A DNA stretch of 47,340 nt from Robinsoniella peoriensis (GTDB lineage Bacteria > Bacillota > Clostridia > Lachnospirales > Lachnospiraceae), in assembly GCF_042680125.1 (NCBI RefSeq), contig NZ_JBHTNY010000055.1. One strand, written 5' to 3'. Shown piece by piece: positions 33,363 through 42,029 of the stretch (positions within the stretch are counted from its first letter, which is position 1; each line of letters starts with the position of its first letter). Both the position numbers and the translations under genes were made by a program. The notes beneath the pieces are model-generated. The model searched no databases, was not told the origin of the DNA, and was given only the letters and a program-made list of their open reading frames with translations.

Positions 33363-34277
33363 ATGGCAAAACCATTATTTACAAATCAACCATTTACAGA
33401 AGGACCAAAGAACAGACCGATTCATATAACCAGAGAAAACATAGGACATTTCATCTATCCGGATGAGGGGTTGGACTTCAGCGATTATAATCAGATGTTT
33501 ATCAGTACCGAAAATATTACCGTTTGTACTATGGACATCGGGCCGGGAGGATTTTTCGATCCGCCGGACTACCATCCGGGAGATGAGATGTATTATGTTC
33601 TGAAAGGAGCAATCACGCAGTATAATCCGGAGTTGGGACAGGCAATTCGTGTTAAAGCAGGCGAGTCTCTGCTTATTCCAAAAGGAGGCGCACATGTGGC
33701 TTATAATTTTGAAGAGACTTCTCTTCGCATTATGGCGGTAATCGCTCCTAAAATTGTAGAAGACCAGCTTTTCCCGACGGATGGGGAGGCGATGAAGAGA
33801 AAGACATTCCTTGGAACCGATAACGTACAAATGCCAAAAAATCCCCCGCTGATGCACAATACACGCATTGCTACCGTAGATGATATTGGTACCTGGCCTT
33901 TTGAAGGAGAGGTGCTAAGGGAAAACGGATATCTGTATCATATTACGGAAGATAAGAAACTCCTTTCTATCCACGGCAGAAAGCACCCTGCTTTAGTAAA
34001 GCTGTCAGTCAGTAATGATTTTATGCAGGTAGGTGAATTCATTGTACCTTTTGGCGGAAGCGTATGCCGGTATACAGAACCAATTTGTCATAAAGGTCAG
34101 AGCTTTATTTATGCTATTGAGGATAAAGTTACCGTATATCTTCCTCAAGAAAGAGATACCATTGTACTAATGCCGGAAGAGGGGCTGTATCTTCCGGAAA
34201 GCACAACATACCAATTAGTGAATTATGGTGATAAAAATATGAAAGCGTTATTTGCAACAGCACCGGGAAACGTATAG
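33363..34277 (+). CDS. Two-domain cupin protein
   Basis: The 304-residue protein is a bicupin. The first cupin (about 50-125) keeps metal-type residues (YHPGDEMYYVLKG, then PKGGAHVAYN). The second (about 215-290) has GEFIVPFGGSVCRYTEPICHKGQSFIYAIED, less complete. No signal peptide. In sugar loci such proteins can be isomerases, epimerases or metal-dependent lyases; I cannot say which. It follows the binding protein by 25 bases and ends the operon, so it likely acts on the imported substrate or its dehydrogenase product. Confidence 0.75.
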   Translation: MAKPLFTNQPFTEGPKNRPIHITRENIGHFIYPDEGLDFSDYNQMFISTENITVCTMDIGPGGFFDPPDYHPGDEMYYVLKGAITQYNPELGQAIRVKAGESLLIPKGGAHVAYNFEETSLRIMAVIAPKIVEDQLFPTDGEAMKRKTFLGTDNVQMPKNPPLMHNTRIATVDDIGTWPFEGEVLRENGYLYHITEDKKLLSIHGRKHPALVKLSVSNDFMQVGEFIVPFGGSVCRYTEPICHKGQSFIYAIEDKVTVYLPQERDTIVLMPEEGLYLPESTTYQLVNYGDKNMKALFATAPGNV

Positions 34278-34305
34278 GGACTGCAATGCACAAGCAATCT
34301 TCTGG

Positions 34306-34338
34306 TTACAGTGCACACCCGAAGGGTGTGCACTGTAA
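34306..34338. terminator. Long perfect hairpin after the importer operon
   Basis: TTACAGTGCACACCC (34306-34320), loop GAA, GGGTGTGCACTGTAA (34324-34338): 15 perfect pairs, very stable, but without a T-run. It probably ends the operon or stabilises the 3-prime end of its message. Confidence 0.6.
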
Positions 34339-34409
34339 TATCATCTGACATGGAAAAGAGATGCAAGTGAGCGGCCTCTGTACATTTATAGATAATAATG
34401 GTAAAATAA

Positions 34410-34435
34410 TAACAATAAATTGTGGTATATTGTTA
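34410..34435. promoter_or_regulatory. Inverted repeat before the LacI-type gene
   Basis: TAACAAT (34410-34416) and ATTGTTA (34429-34435), 12 bases apart, just before the ribosome site; a candidate autoregulatory operator. Confidence 0.4.
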
Positions 34436-34455
34436 AGGAAGAGAGACAGAATTAT

Positions 34456-35475
34456 ATGGTAATCAAGAATAAAGATATTGCAGAAATTCTTAAGATATCC
34501 CCGGCAGCAGTTTCTCTGGCGAGGAATGGGAAATCGGGAGTAAGTGAGCAGACGAGAAAACAGGTATATGAATTATTGCGCAGTATGGAAAATCAGAATA
34601 GGAAAGAAGAAGAGACCGGGTCCAGGGGCAGTATTACTTTGGTTATGCATAAAAAGTCAGGTAAGATTATTGCAGAGACTCAGTTTTTTATGATGGCAAC
34701 GGAAGTGATTCAGGAAGAGGCTCAGGCGGCAGGCTATTGTGTTACTATAATGCAGTATAATGAAAATGCGGATGTAAATGAATTTATAAAGTCATTAAAA
34801 GGGCTGGAGACAAATGGTATTTTACTTCTTGCAACAGAAATGGATGTAAAGGATCTGGATCTATACAGAGACATTGAAGTTCCGCTGGTTGTTTTAGATA
34901 ACTATTATATTACCAAGAGACAGGATTGTGTTGCTATCCATAATGTGGATGCTATGTTTCAGATAGCGGAATACTTGAAAAGAATGGGACATACAAGGAT
35001 TGGATTTTTAAAAAGTAAGATTGAAAATAACAATTTCAGTGAAAGATATATGGGGCTTCAACTGGCTTTAGACAGCTTTGGAGAGGTACTGGAGCCGAAA
35101 TTTGTATATAAAGTGGGTACGGAAGTAGACACAGTTTATGAAGATATGAAAAACATATTGATGCAGAAAGTAGAATTGCCCGATGTATTGGTTGCCGGAA
35201 ATGATATTTTGGCTATCGGAGCGTTGAGAGCACTAAAAGAGTATGGATATCACGTGCCGGAAGACATTTCTATTATCGGATTTGACGATATGCCGGTATC
35301 AAGGATGATGGATCCTCCTTTGACAAGTATCCGTATAGAGATAAAGCAGTTTGCTATATGCGCTGTGGAGCGGATTGTGCAGAAGATAGAACGTTATAGC
35401 TTTGGGCCCACAACGATAAGAGTGGGATGTGAGCTGATGATACGGGACAGTGTGAAAAATATGAATGAAATATAA
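34456..35475 (+). CDS. LacI-family regulator
   Basis: The 339-residue protein starts with a LacI helix-turn-helix (IKNKDIAEILKISPAAVSLARNGKSGVSEQTRKQVYELL), then a sugar-binding core with marks such as DVLVAGNDILAIGALRALKEYG, VPEDISIIGFDDMP and the C-terminal MDPPLTSIRIE. The helix-turn-helix has SLARNGK in place of the more common SRVLNGK. The ATG at 34456 follows AAGGAAGAGAG. With the ROK gene next, the locus has two regulators: one may sense the imported sugar and the other a phosphorylated or oxidised product. Confidence 0.9.
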   Translation: MVIKNKDIAEILKISPAAVSLARNGKSGVSEQTRKQVYELLRSMENQNRKEEETGSRGSITLVMHKKSGKIIAETQFFMMATEVIQEEAQAAGYCVTIMQYNENADVNEFIKSLKGLETNGILLLATEMDVKDLDLYRDIEVPLVVLDNYYITKRQDCVAIHNVDAMFQIAEYLKRMGHTRIGFLKSKIENNNFSERYMGLQLALDSFGEVLEPKFVYKVGTEVDTVYEDMKNILMQKVELPDVLVAGNDILAIGALRALKEYGYHVPEDISIIGFDDMPVSRMMDPPLTSIRIEIKQFAICAVERIVQKIERYSFGPTTIRVGCELMIRDSVKNMNEI

Positions 35476-35532
35476 ATGGAGTTTCTTGCAAAAATCGGGC
35501 TGTTGGTATAAAATGCTTTTATATAACATTTT

Positions 35533-36669
35533 ATGAAAGCGAGAATATGTATGGTAGTCAACGGCGTAGATGAAAGCAGGCAGTCTAATAAAGTCAGAAT
35601 AGCAAAATGTATTTTGGACTGCAAAGAAATATCAAAAGCAGAAATAGCATCAAAGCTGGAACTGAGTATGCCTACAGTGTTTAAAAATATTAAGGAGCTC
35701 ATTCAGCTTGGAATTGTAACGGAAGGTAACGAATATCAGTCCACCGGAGGGCGTAAGGCAAAAGGTCTGTCAATCGTGGATCATTTTATGTATGCAGCAG
35801 GTATTGATATTACCAGGAATCATATCAGTTATGTATTTATTGATTTAAAAGGGAATTTACTGTGCCAGAAAAGAATTCGCAGGACTTATGAAAATACGCT
35901 GTATTACTATGAAGCTCTGTATGAAAACTTTGCCTGTTTTCTGAAGGAAAGCGGGATAGAAAGTAATAAAATTCTTGGGGTGGGAATTTCCGTTCCCGGA
36001 ATCATAGATGCCCAAAACCAAATGATTATTACTTCACATGTTCTGAAAGTAAATAATGTGAGTCTGAAAAATTTAAGTCAGCTGTTCGAATATGAGGTGT
36101 ACTACGAAAATGATGCAAACTCTGCGGCAATTGCAGAATTTGCAGACCGGAATCGGGATGCTGTCTATGTTTCGCTCAGTGATACGGTAGGCGGCTGTGT
36201 TTACATCAACCAAGGGGTCTATACAGGAGAACATTACCGAAGTGCAGAATTTGGTCATATGAATCTGGTACGAAATGGTACAAAATGCTATTGCGGAAAA
36301 AAGGGGTGTGCAGATGTCTATTGCTCTGCAAGAGTTCTGTCATGCCATGGGAATGGTAGTCTGGAAGGTTTTTTTGATCTGCTTCAGGCGGGAGATGAAA
36401 GTGCAAAGAAAGTATGGGAAAAATATCTGGAAGATCTTGCTGTGCTGGTGACCGACTTACGTATGGTATTTGACTGTGACATCATATTGGGCGGATATGT
36501 AGGAGGCTATTTGAAAAAGTATATTATGGATCTCAATAAGAAAGTAGTTAAACTGGATCCTTTTGATAACGATACTACTTATCTGCAGACTTGCCGGTAT
36601 GAACGGGAAGCCTCGGCTGTTGGGATTGCTATGCGGTTTATTGAGAAATATTTTGATATGCTGTTATAG
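35533..36669 (+). CDS. ROK-family regulator closing the sugar locus
   Basis: The 378-residue protein has an N-terminal winged helix (about 18-65: VRIAKCILDCKEISKAEIASKLELSMPTVFKNIKELIQLGIV) and a ROK domain with zinc motif CYCGKKGCADVYC after FGHMNLVRNGT. The ATG at 35533 lacks a clear ribosome site; an in-frame ATG at 35551 after GCGAG is an alternative. Its probable operator is the TTTAGT-AAA-ACTAAA dyad in the importer leader. It ends before a bidirectional hairpin. Confidence 0.88.
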   Translation: MKARICMVVNGVDESRQSNKVRIAKCILDCKEISKAEIASKLELSMPTVFKNIKELIQLGIVTEGNEYQSTGGRKAKGLSIVDHFMYAAGIDITRNHISYVFIDLKGNLLCQKRIRRTYENTLYYYEALYENFACFLKESGIESNKILGVGISVPGIIDAQNQMIITSHVLKVNNVSLKNLSQLFEYEVYYENDANSAAIAEFADRNRDAVYVSLSDTVGGCVYINQGVYTGEHYRSAEFGHMNLVRNGTKCYCGKKGCADVYCSARVLSCHGNGSLEGFFDLLQAGDESAKKVWEKYLEDLAVLVTDLRMVFDCDIILGGYVGGYLKKYIMDLNKKVVKLDPFDNDTTYLQTCRYEREASAVGIAMRFIEKYFDMLL

Positions 36670-36760
36670 TGCAATCTATTATTTTTATATTATTATTATA
36701 TTATTATTACAGCGAACATTCCGAGATTTTATGAAGTTAAATTTAAAAATAGTATTGTTA

Positions 36761-36800
36761 AATCCCTTCGCATTGGTATTGTACCAAGAACGAAGGGATT
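36761..36800. terminator. Nested hairpin between convergent genes
   Basis: AATCCCTTCG (36761-36770) pairs with CGAAGGGATT (36791-36800); inside, TTGGTA (36773-36778) pairs with TACCAA (36782-36787). It serves the ROK gene and the convergent surface-protein gene. Confidence 0.75.
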
Positions 36801-36814
36801 ATTTAATATCTTTA

Positions 36815-39800
36815 CTAATTAACTAGTATGTAGCATTTTGCTGTTTTCTTATTCGAAGTTTTAGCTGTTATGATAGTGGATCCTTTCTTAAGACCTTTTA
36901 ATACACCTTTTTGAGTAATAGAAGCAATTTTAGGATTTGAGGAAGTATAACGTATTTTTTCAGTTCCACTGATTGGTGTGCGATTGATAAACAAAGTTAT
37001 TTTTTTACCCTTTTTCAAAGTTATATTTTTCCGTGTAAATATAATTTTTTTTGTTGTTACAGACTTCTTCTGAACAGTGAGTTTATACTTTGCACTGGCT
37101 CCACTTTTCATAGTTACTTTAATATAGGTGGATCCAACACGTTTTGCGGATACTTTTCCGGTGTTTTTATTGACCGTAGCCACTCTGGTATTTGTTGAAG
37201 TCCATTTTTTCACAGAATCCCCTTTTGTAAAATCTGTAATTTTTACTATGGAGGAACTCTTTTTTTCCTGCAACACAAGATTAGTGGTATTTAATTTTAC
37301 TTTTGCAGATAACTTATCTACGGTTTGAACTAAAGTATCAGAACAACGCACGCACTTTTTGATTTTAAGCCCTTCACTAAAAATGGTAGGATTAGAATGC
37401 ATAATCCAGGATCCATAATTGTGAGGATATTTCAATAGCACAGTTTCGTTTTTTGTCTCTTCGCAATTGACACAATGAATACTGGATTGCCCATTTTCTT
37501 TGCAGGAAGGATATTTATCATATCTATAAATTGATTCCCATTGATGTTTTAATATTGGAATTAGTTGATAATCATAGTCATCGCATATGATACAAGTACG
37601 TTCTTTTACGCCATAATCAGAACAGGTCGCTTGAGCAATGATCATCCAGTTACTAAAGGAATGGCCTGTAGCCGGTATTTCCTCATTTGTACCAGGTTTG
37701 ATTTCAGCACAGCGGTTACAATAGGTTGCCTTAAAACCATTTTCAATGCAGGTTGGTAATTTTTCAATTACAGATGACTCGTTCCAATCGTGCTCAAGTC
37801 TGGGGATGAATGTGCTATCGGTTTTTGAACAATTGTAGCAGACGCGTTCTTTATTTCCGTCCATTGTACAAGTAGCAGGATATTCTATGAACCAGTCACT
37901 AAAATTGTGGTCTAATAAAGGAAGCTCTTCGGTGGTACCAGGCTTGATTTCGTTGCATCTATTGCAATGGATGGATTGTAATCCACTTTCACTACAGGAC
38001 TGGTCTCTGTCAATTGTAAAGTCATTATTCCATTCATGACTTAGCGGCAACTCTTCTGTAGTGCCTGGTTTGATTTCGTTGCATCTACTGCAATGAATGG
38101 ATTGACTCCCATTTTCAATGCAGCTGGATTCTTTGTCAATGGAAGGTTGATCATTCCATATATGGGAAATCACTAGTTTACAATCTGCGGATAGGTTAGA
38201 ATCGATTATCGCTTTTAACGAAACGGTACCGACTCCTTTTATATCAACGACACCATGTGCATCAACTGTAGCAATTGACTTGTCAGAGCTCTCCCATAGG
38301 ATAGAGTATACAGGTTCATCCTGCGTCAAAATGACAGGCGCTAATTGTATAGAACTATCAGTACAGTTGGCTTCAAATGTGTCTTGTTTAAAATAGATCG
38401 ATAATACCTTAGGTTCCACAACTGTAGCAGTTATTGATTTTTGAGTAACGGCACCTAAGTTATCGGATACTGTATAAGTGATAGGATAAGTACCACGTCT
38501 GGTGTTATCGAAAGATCCTGTTTCTACTTGAATTTTATCAGTCAGGTCACCATCTTCAATATCATAGGCAGTTACATGTTCCAGGAAATTGACATTTTCA
38601 TGAATGCTAATTGTAAAATCTGAAGCGTTTATTTCTGGTGCATGATGAATTACGCCGGATTCTGAAGTTATACATTTATCAACTGGATATTTTTTTGTAA
38701 TAGTATTGCCAAAAACAGTGTTCCATTTTATTATAATGGAATCAGAGTCTCCAATATCTAAATTTTTTATTACAAATTTACCATTGTCTGCGGTATCTAC
38801 CCAAACATCATTTATATACATCGGAGCAATATCAAGGGTTGCTCCTTTTACGCTTACCAAACCGTCAACAGATGTAACATTATTATCTTCTAAAATAATT
38901 GGGATATCTGTAACAGGGGTATTGTTTGAAGACATTGTGTAAATCGAATTATATCCAGATAAATAAATGGAGCCATTATAAAAAGTATTTCCATTTCCAA
39001 AAATAATAATTCTACCATATAAGCCTGATGCAGTAATGTTCATTGCGCGTAAGCCACCTAAAACATATACATTACCATATACAGTTACATTGTTTAAAGT
39101 AACGACAGCGTCAGATCCAATATAAATATCACCTAAAAATGTTTCATTAAAAATGTATGAGTTTTCTTTAAATACTGTTATATTTTCGATAGGTGATATT
39201 TGATCTATTTCTCTAATAACATTAAAATGTAACGTACTTGCTAAACTTTCATAAATAATCTTATTTCCCGCTTTATCCTCTGCGGAGATGCTTTGGAGAT
39301 ACCAGTCACCCAAATCACTTATTTCGGAACATAAAATTGTTCCCTGAAAGATATTATTCCCTGATTCAGTTAATATTTCTTCATAATATGTATTATCAGG
39401 TTTTAGAAAAGTTGCTTTTACGGATCTAATACCACTGGCATCATCGGTAATATGCATTTGATAAGTAAATGCATTACCTAAAACAATTTGATCACCGTTA
39501 GTGACTAGCGTACTAAAATTAATAACAGGTGATTCTGAGTCTGGTGTAGTTCCTGAAATCTCAAAATCTCCGGCGCTTAAATCAGCAGCATTTTCTTCAT
39601 CAGGAAAAATTTCTTGATTTTTTATTTCAAGCTTGTTTTTATAAATATCTTCAACAATAATGGATTTTATTTTCCAACTGCCGGATTCAGTAAATTGGTT
39701 TGATTGAAAAAGTGCTTCATAATAATCGGTGTTATCTTTACGGCTGCATTCAATAACATACTCATGTTTTGAAATTGGTTGTTCATATATAATTTTAGCA

Positions 39801-41071
39801 TGGGAAATTTTATAATTATCAACAGCTGAAAAAGATATTGTTATATTTTCAGTGGCTTCTGCGTTTTTTGGGGATACGTTAAGTGTAGTTAGGTCTATGG
39901 TGGGTGGGGTGAGGTCTTCAAAAACTTCAAAATTGCCATTGCTTAAATCAGCTGTTTCATCATTGATTCCTCCAGGACCAACATTAATATTATAAAGATA
40001 TACATAATTATTATTCATATCTTTTGCCGTTATATTATTTATTTGCCACAGTCCAGTAACAACATTTTGATCAATATTAAAAGTATACTCAAATTTACCA
40101 GTGTTCGAGTTGAGATCCAAATGCCTTAATAATAATTTGCCGGAAAGTACTTCTATGTACTGAATAGCGACATAGTTAATACCGCTTTCAATATCATTAA
40201 CGTCTATGCTAACGGTTACAGAATCGCCATCAGTTACTTTAGTAGAATCAACCAATAAAGTAGAAAAATCTATTCTAGGAGGTGTAATATCAGCATTAGT
40301 TCCAAAAACTTCAAAATTGCCATTGCTTAAATCAGCTGTCTCATCATTGATTCCTCCAGGACCAACATTAATATTATAAAGATATACATAATTATTATTC
40401 ATATCTTTTGCCGTTATATTATTTATTTGCCACAGTCCAGCAACAACATTTTGATCAATATTAAAAGTATACTCAAATTTACCAGTGTTCGAGTTGAGAT
40501 CCAAATACATAAATAATAATTTGCCGGAAAGCACTTCTATGTACTGAATAGCGACATAGTTAATACCGCTTTCAGTATCATTAACGTCTACGCTAACGGT
40601 TACAGAATCGCCATCTGTAACTTTGTTTTGATCAATAGATAAAGTATTGTAATCAATGGTAGGGGCTGTAATATCAGCTTTTCTCTGAACTTCTTTACTT
40701 TCATTTATTTCTTTAACTGTGTTTTCTGAATCAGACTCAATCGATATGGGAGCTTCTTTTTGGTTGTCCAATATAGTATTTAATTTTATTTCGGACTCTG
40801 CTATTTCTTTGCTCTGCTCTGTTTCTGTTTGTAATTCAGATCCAAAATCTTCTGTTTCGTCCAAAATCAAATCTTCTGATTCAGCAACCGTTGTACTATT
40901 GCCCTCCGTTCCATTTTCAATAAGTTCCGTTTGAGTTTCTTTGCTGACTTCCGTTTCTGTTTCTACATTCTCAATAGCTGATGCCGCAGGAATTTCTGCT
41001 GCAAATGCAATGGAACTAGAACTACATACCATTGCCACGGACAATAAAAGTCCAAGAAGTCTCTTTTTCAT
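36815..41071 (-). CDS. Large secreted modular protein with Ig-like and Cys-repeat domains
   Basis: The 1418-residue protein has a signal peptide (about 1-25, cut after AFA) and an acidic serine, threonine and glutamate-rich linker to about 135. Then come Ig-like modules: two near-identical 128-residue units (DSVTVSVDVNDTESGINYV, FEYTFNIDQNVV) and two diverged ones. A beta-rich stretch (FLGDIYIGSDAVVTLNNVTVYGN and similar), a DUF5011-type domain (ENVNFLEHVTAYDIEDGDLTD), a BIG2 domain, seven roughly 40-residue repeats with CxENG...CxxC, and two C-terminal BIG2 domains follow. No LPXTG motif or SLH domain is seen, so attachment is unclear. Likely an adhesin or host-glycan-contact protein; inference. 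Confidence 0.85.
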   Translation of the reverse strand: MKKRLLGLLLSVAMVCSSSSIAFAAEIPAASAIENVETETEVSKETQTELIENGTEGNSTTVAESEDLILDETEDFGSELQTETEQSKEIAESEIKLNTILDNQKEAPISIESDSENTVKEINESKEVQRKADITAPTIDYNTLSIDQNKVTDGDSVTVSVDVNDTESGINYVAIQYIEVLSGKLLFMYLDLNSNTGKFEYTFNIDQNVVAGLWQINNITAKDMNNNYVYLYNINVGPGGINDETADLSNGNFEVFGTNADITPPRIDFSTLLVDSTKVTDGDSVTVSIDVNDIESGINYVAIQYIEVLSGKLLLRHLDLNSNTGKFEYTFNIDQNVVTGLWQINNITAKDMNNNYVYLYNINVGPGGINDETADLSNGNFEVFEDLTPPTIDLTTLNVSPKNAEATENITISFSAVDNYKISHAKIIYEQPISKHEYVIECSRKDNTDYYEALFQSNQFTESGSWKIKSIIVEDIYKNKLEIKNQEIFPDEENAADLSAGDFEISGTTPDSESPVINFSTLVTNGDQIVLGNAFTYQMHITDDASGIRSVKATFLKPDNTYYEEILTESGNNIFQGTILCSEISDLGDWYLQSISAEDKAGNKIIYESLASTLHFNVIREIDQISPIENITVFKENSYIFNETFLGDIYIGSDAVVTLNNVTVYGNVYVLGGLRAMNITASGLYGRIIIFGNGNTFYNGSIYLSGYNSIYTMSSNNTPVTDIPIILEDNNVTSVDGLVSVKGATLDIAPMYINDVWVDTADNGKFVIKNLDIGDSDSIIIKWNTVFGNTITKKYPVDKCITSESGVIHHAPEINASDFTISIHENVNFLEHVTAYDIEDGDLTDKIQVETGSFDNTRRGTYPITYTVSDNLGAVTQKSITATVVEPKVLSIYFKQDTFEANCTDSSIQLAPVILTQDEPVYSILWESSDKSIATVDAHGVVDIKGVGTVSLKAIIDSNLSADCKLVISHIWNDQPSIDKESSCIENGSQSIHCSRCNEIKPGTTEELPLSHEWNNDFTIDRDQSCSESGLQSIHCNRCNEIKPGTTEELPLLDHNFSDWFIEYPATCTMDGNKERVCYNCSKTDSTFIPRLEHDWNESSVIEKLPTCIENGFKATYCNRCAEIKPGTNEEIPATGHSFSNWMIIAQATCSDYGVKERTCIICDDYDYQLIPILKHQWESIYRYDKYPSCKENGQSSIHCVNCEETKNETVLLKYPHNYGSWIMHSNPTIFSEGLKIKKCVRCSDTLVQTVDKLSAKVKLNTTNLVLQEKKSSSIVKITDFTKGDSVKKWTSTNTRVATVNKNTGKVSAKRVGSTYIKVTMKSGASAKYKLTVQKKSVTTKKIIFTRKNITLKKGKKITLFINRTPISGTEKIRYTSSNPKIASITQKGVLKGLKKGSTIITAKTSNKKTAKCYILVN
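39918..40690 (-). repeat. Two near-identical 384-base repeats inside the surface-protein gene
   Basis: The sequence around 39918-40300 recurs at 40302-40684 with period 384 bases (for example CCAGGACCAACATTAATATT at about 39972 and 40356). Only scattered differences are seen, which indicates recent duplication or ongoing conversion of a 128-residue Ig-like unit. Confidence 0.85.
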
Positions 41072-41134
41072 AAGTCACTGTTCTCCCTTCAGTTCATTAA
41101 ACTAAATATTATTTTTTCCTTAAGACTTATTAAG

Positions 41135-41163
41135 ATTATACTCTTATTTATTTGTATTGTCAT
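41135..41163 (-). promoter_or_regulatory. Promoter of the surface-protein gene
   Basis: Minus strand ATGACA (41163-41158), 17 bases, TATAAT (41140-41135). Confidence 0.65.
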
Positions 41164-41195
41164 CTTTTTTATATGCTAATTTAAATCAAAAAAAT

Positions 41196-41225
41196 GAAAA
41201 AAGCTGGCAGATTTCCTCTGCCAGC
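41196..41225 (-). terminator. Terminator of the corrinoid operon
   Basis: Minus strand GCTGGCAG (41225-41218), loop AGGAAAT, CTGCCAGC (41210-41203), then six T. Confidence 0.9.
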
Positions 41226-41291
41226 CTCTTCCAAAACCCAAAATAAAATCTCTGTCAAAAACCAAGGATAACCATCCTGCCTTTCATTCGC

Positions 41292-41936
41292 TTAAGCTCC
41301 CCGCACCCAATCCAGACAAACATTAACTGTTTCCGCCGCATTATTAGACCATGCATCCGCACCTGTGACCATCATCGTGTCATAACTGGCACATGCGCCG
41401 CCGATTGTAACTTTGACATCACCTCTTAATCCGGCTTTCTTCAGTCCGTCGATTGTATCTTTCATGGAATCTATTGCCAGAGTGAGGACTCCGCTCAGTC
41501 CCACTATCTCCGGCTTTACTTCCCGCACCTTTTCTACAAAAGTGCTGACGGGTACATCGATACCCAGGTCATATACTTCAAAACCGGAAGCTTCCGCCAT
41601 ACTTTTAAATATATTTTTTCCGATATCATGCAGATCTTCGTGGACGGTGCCAAGGACGATTTTCCCTACTTTATCGCCGGAATCCGAGCCAATTATGGGT
41701 TCCAGAATTTTGATTGCTTCTGACAGTACTTCTCCGGCAAACATGAGATCGCCAACATAATAATCACCTGTTTCGAACTGGTCACCGATGATTGCCATTC
41801 CTTTCTGGCATGCTTCTATGGCTTTGCTTGCTTCCTCTTTCGTTGGATTATCGGTTGCAAAGGCATTTAACATAAATAGAACTTTTTCTTCATCAAGCTC
41901 ACCAAGAGCTTTGGTTAGCATGGTTAAATCAAGCAT
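41292..41936 (-). CDS. Corrinoid (methyl-B12) protein of a methyltransferase system
   Basis: The 214-residue protein has the B12-binding helical cap (about 1-85, EACQKGMAIIGDQFETGDYYVGDLMFAGEVL) and a Rossmann-like cobalamin domain with the lower-ligand histidine motif DLHDIGKNI (within TVHEDLHDIGKN), followed by GLSGVLTLAIDSM and IGGACASYD. It matches MtbC/MtmC/MtaC-like carriers and acetogen O- or N-demethylase corrinoid proteins. It carries a methyl group between a substrate-specific enzyme and a second methyltransferase. GGAGG precedes the ATG. It is 93 bases after the UroD-like gene on the same transcript. No reductive activase is nearby. Confidence 0.92.
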   Translation of the reverse strand: MLDLTMLTKALGELDEEKVLFMLNAFATDNPTKEEASKAIEACQKGMAIIGDQFETGDYYVGDLMFAGEVLSEAIKILEPIIGSDSGDKVGKIVLGTVHEDLHDIGKNIFKSMAEASGFEVYDLGIDVPVSTFVEKVREVKPEIVGLSGVLTLAIDSMKDTIDGLKKAGLRGDVKVTIGGACASYDTMMVTGADAWSNNAAETVNVCLDWVRGA

Positions 41937-42029
41937 ATTAACCTCCTTTGAAAATGGTTCACAGTTCCTTATTAATGAAATAAAGATTCCGCTGACTGAT
42001 TAGATTTATGTACATCATTTACTGATAGT

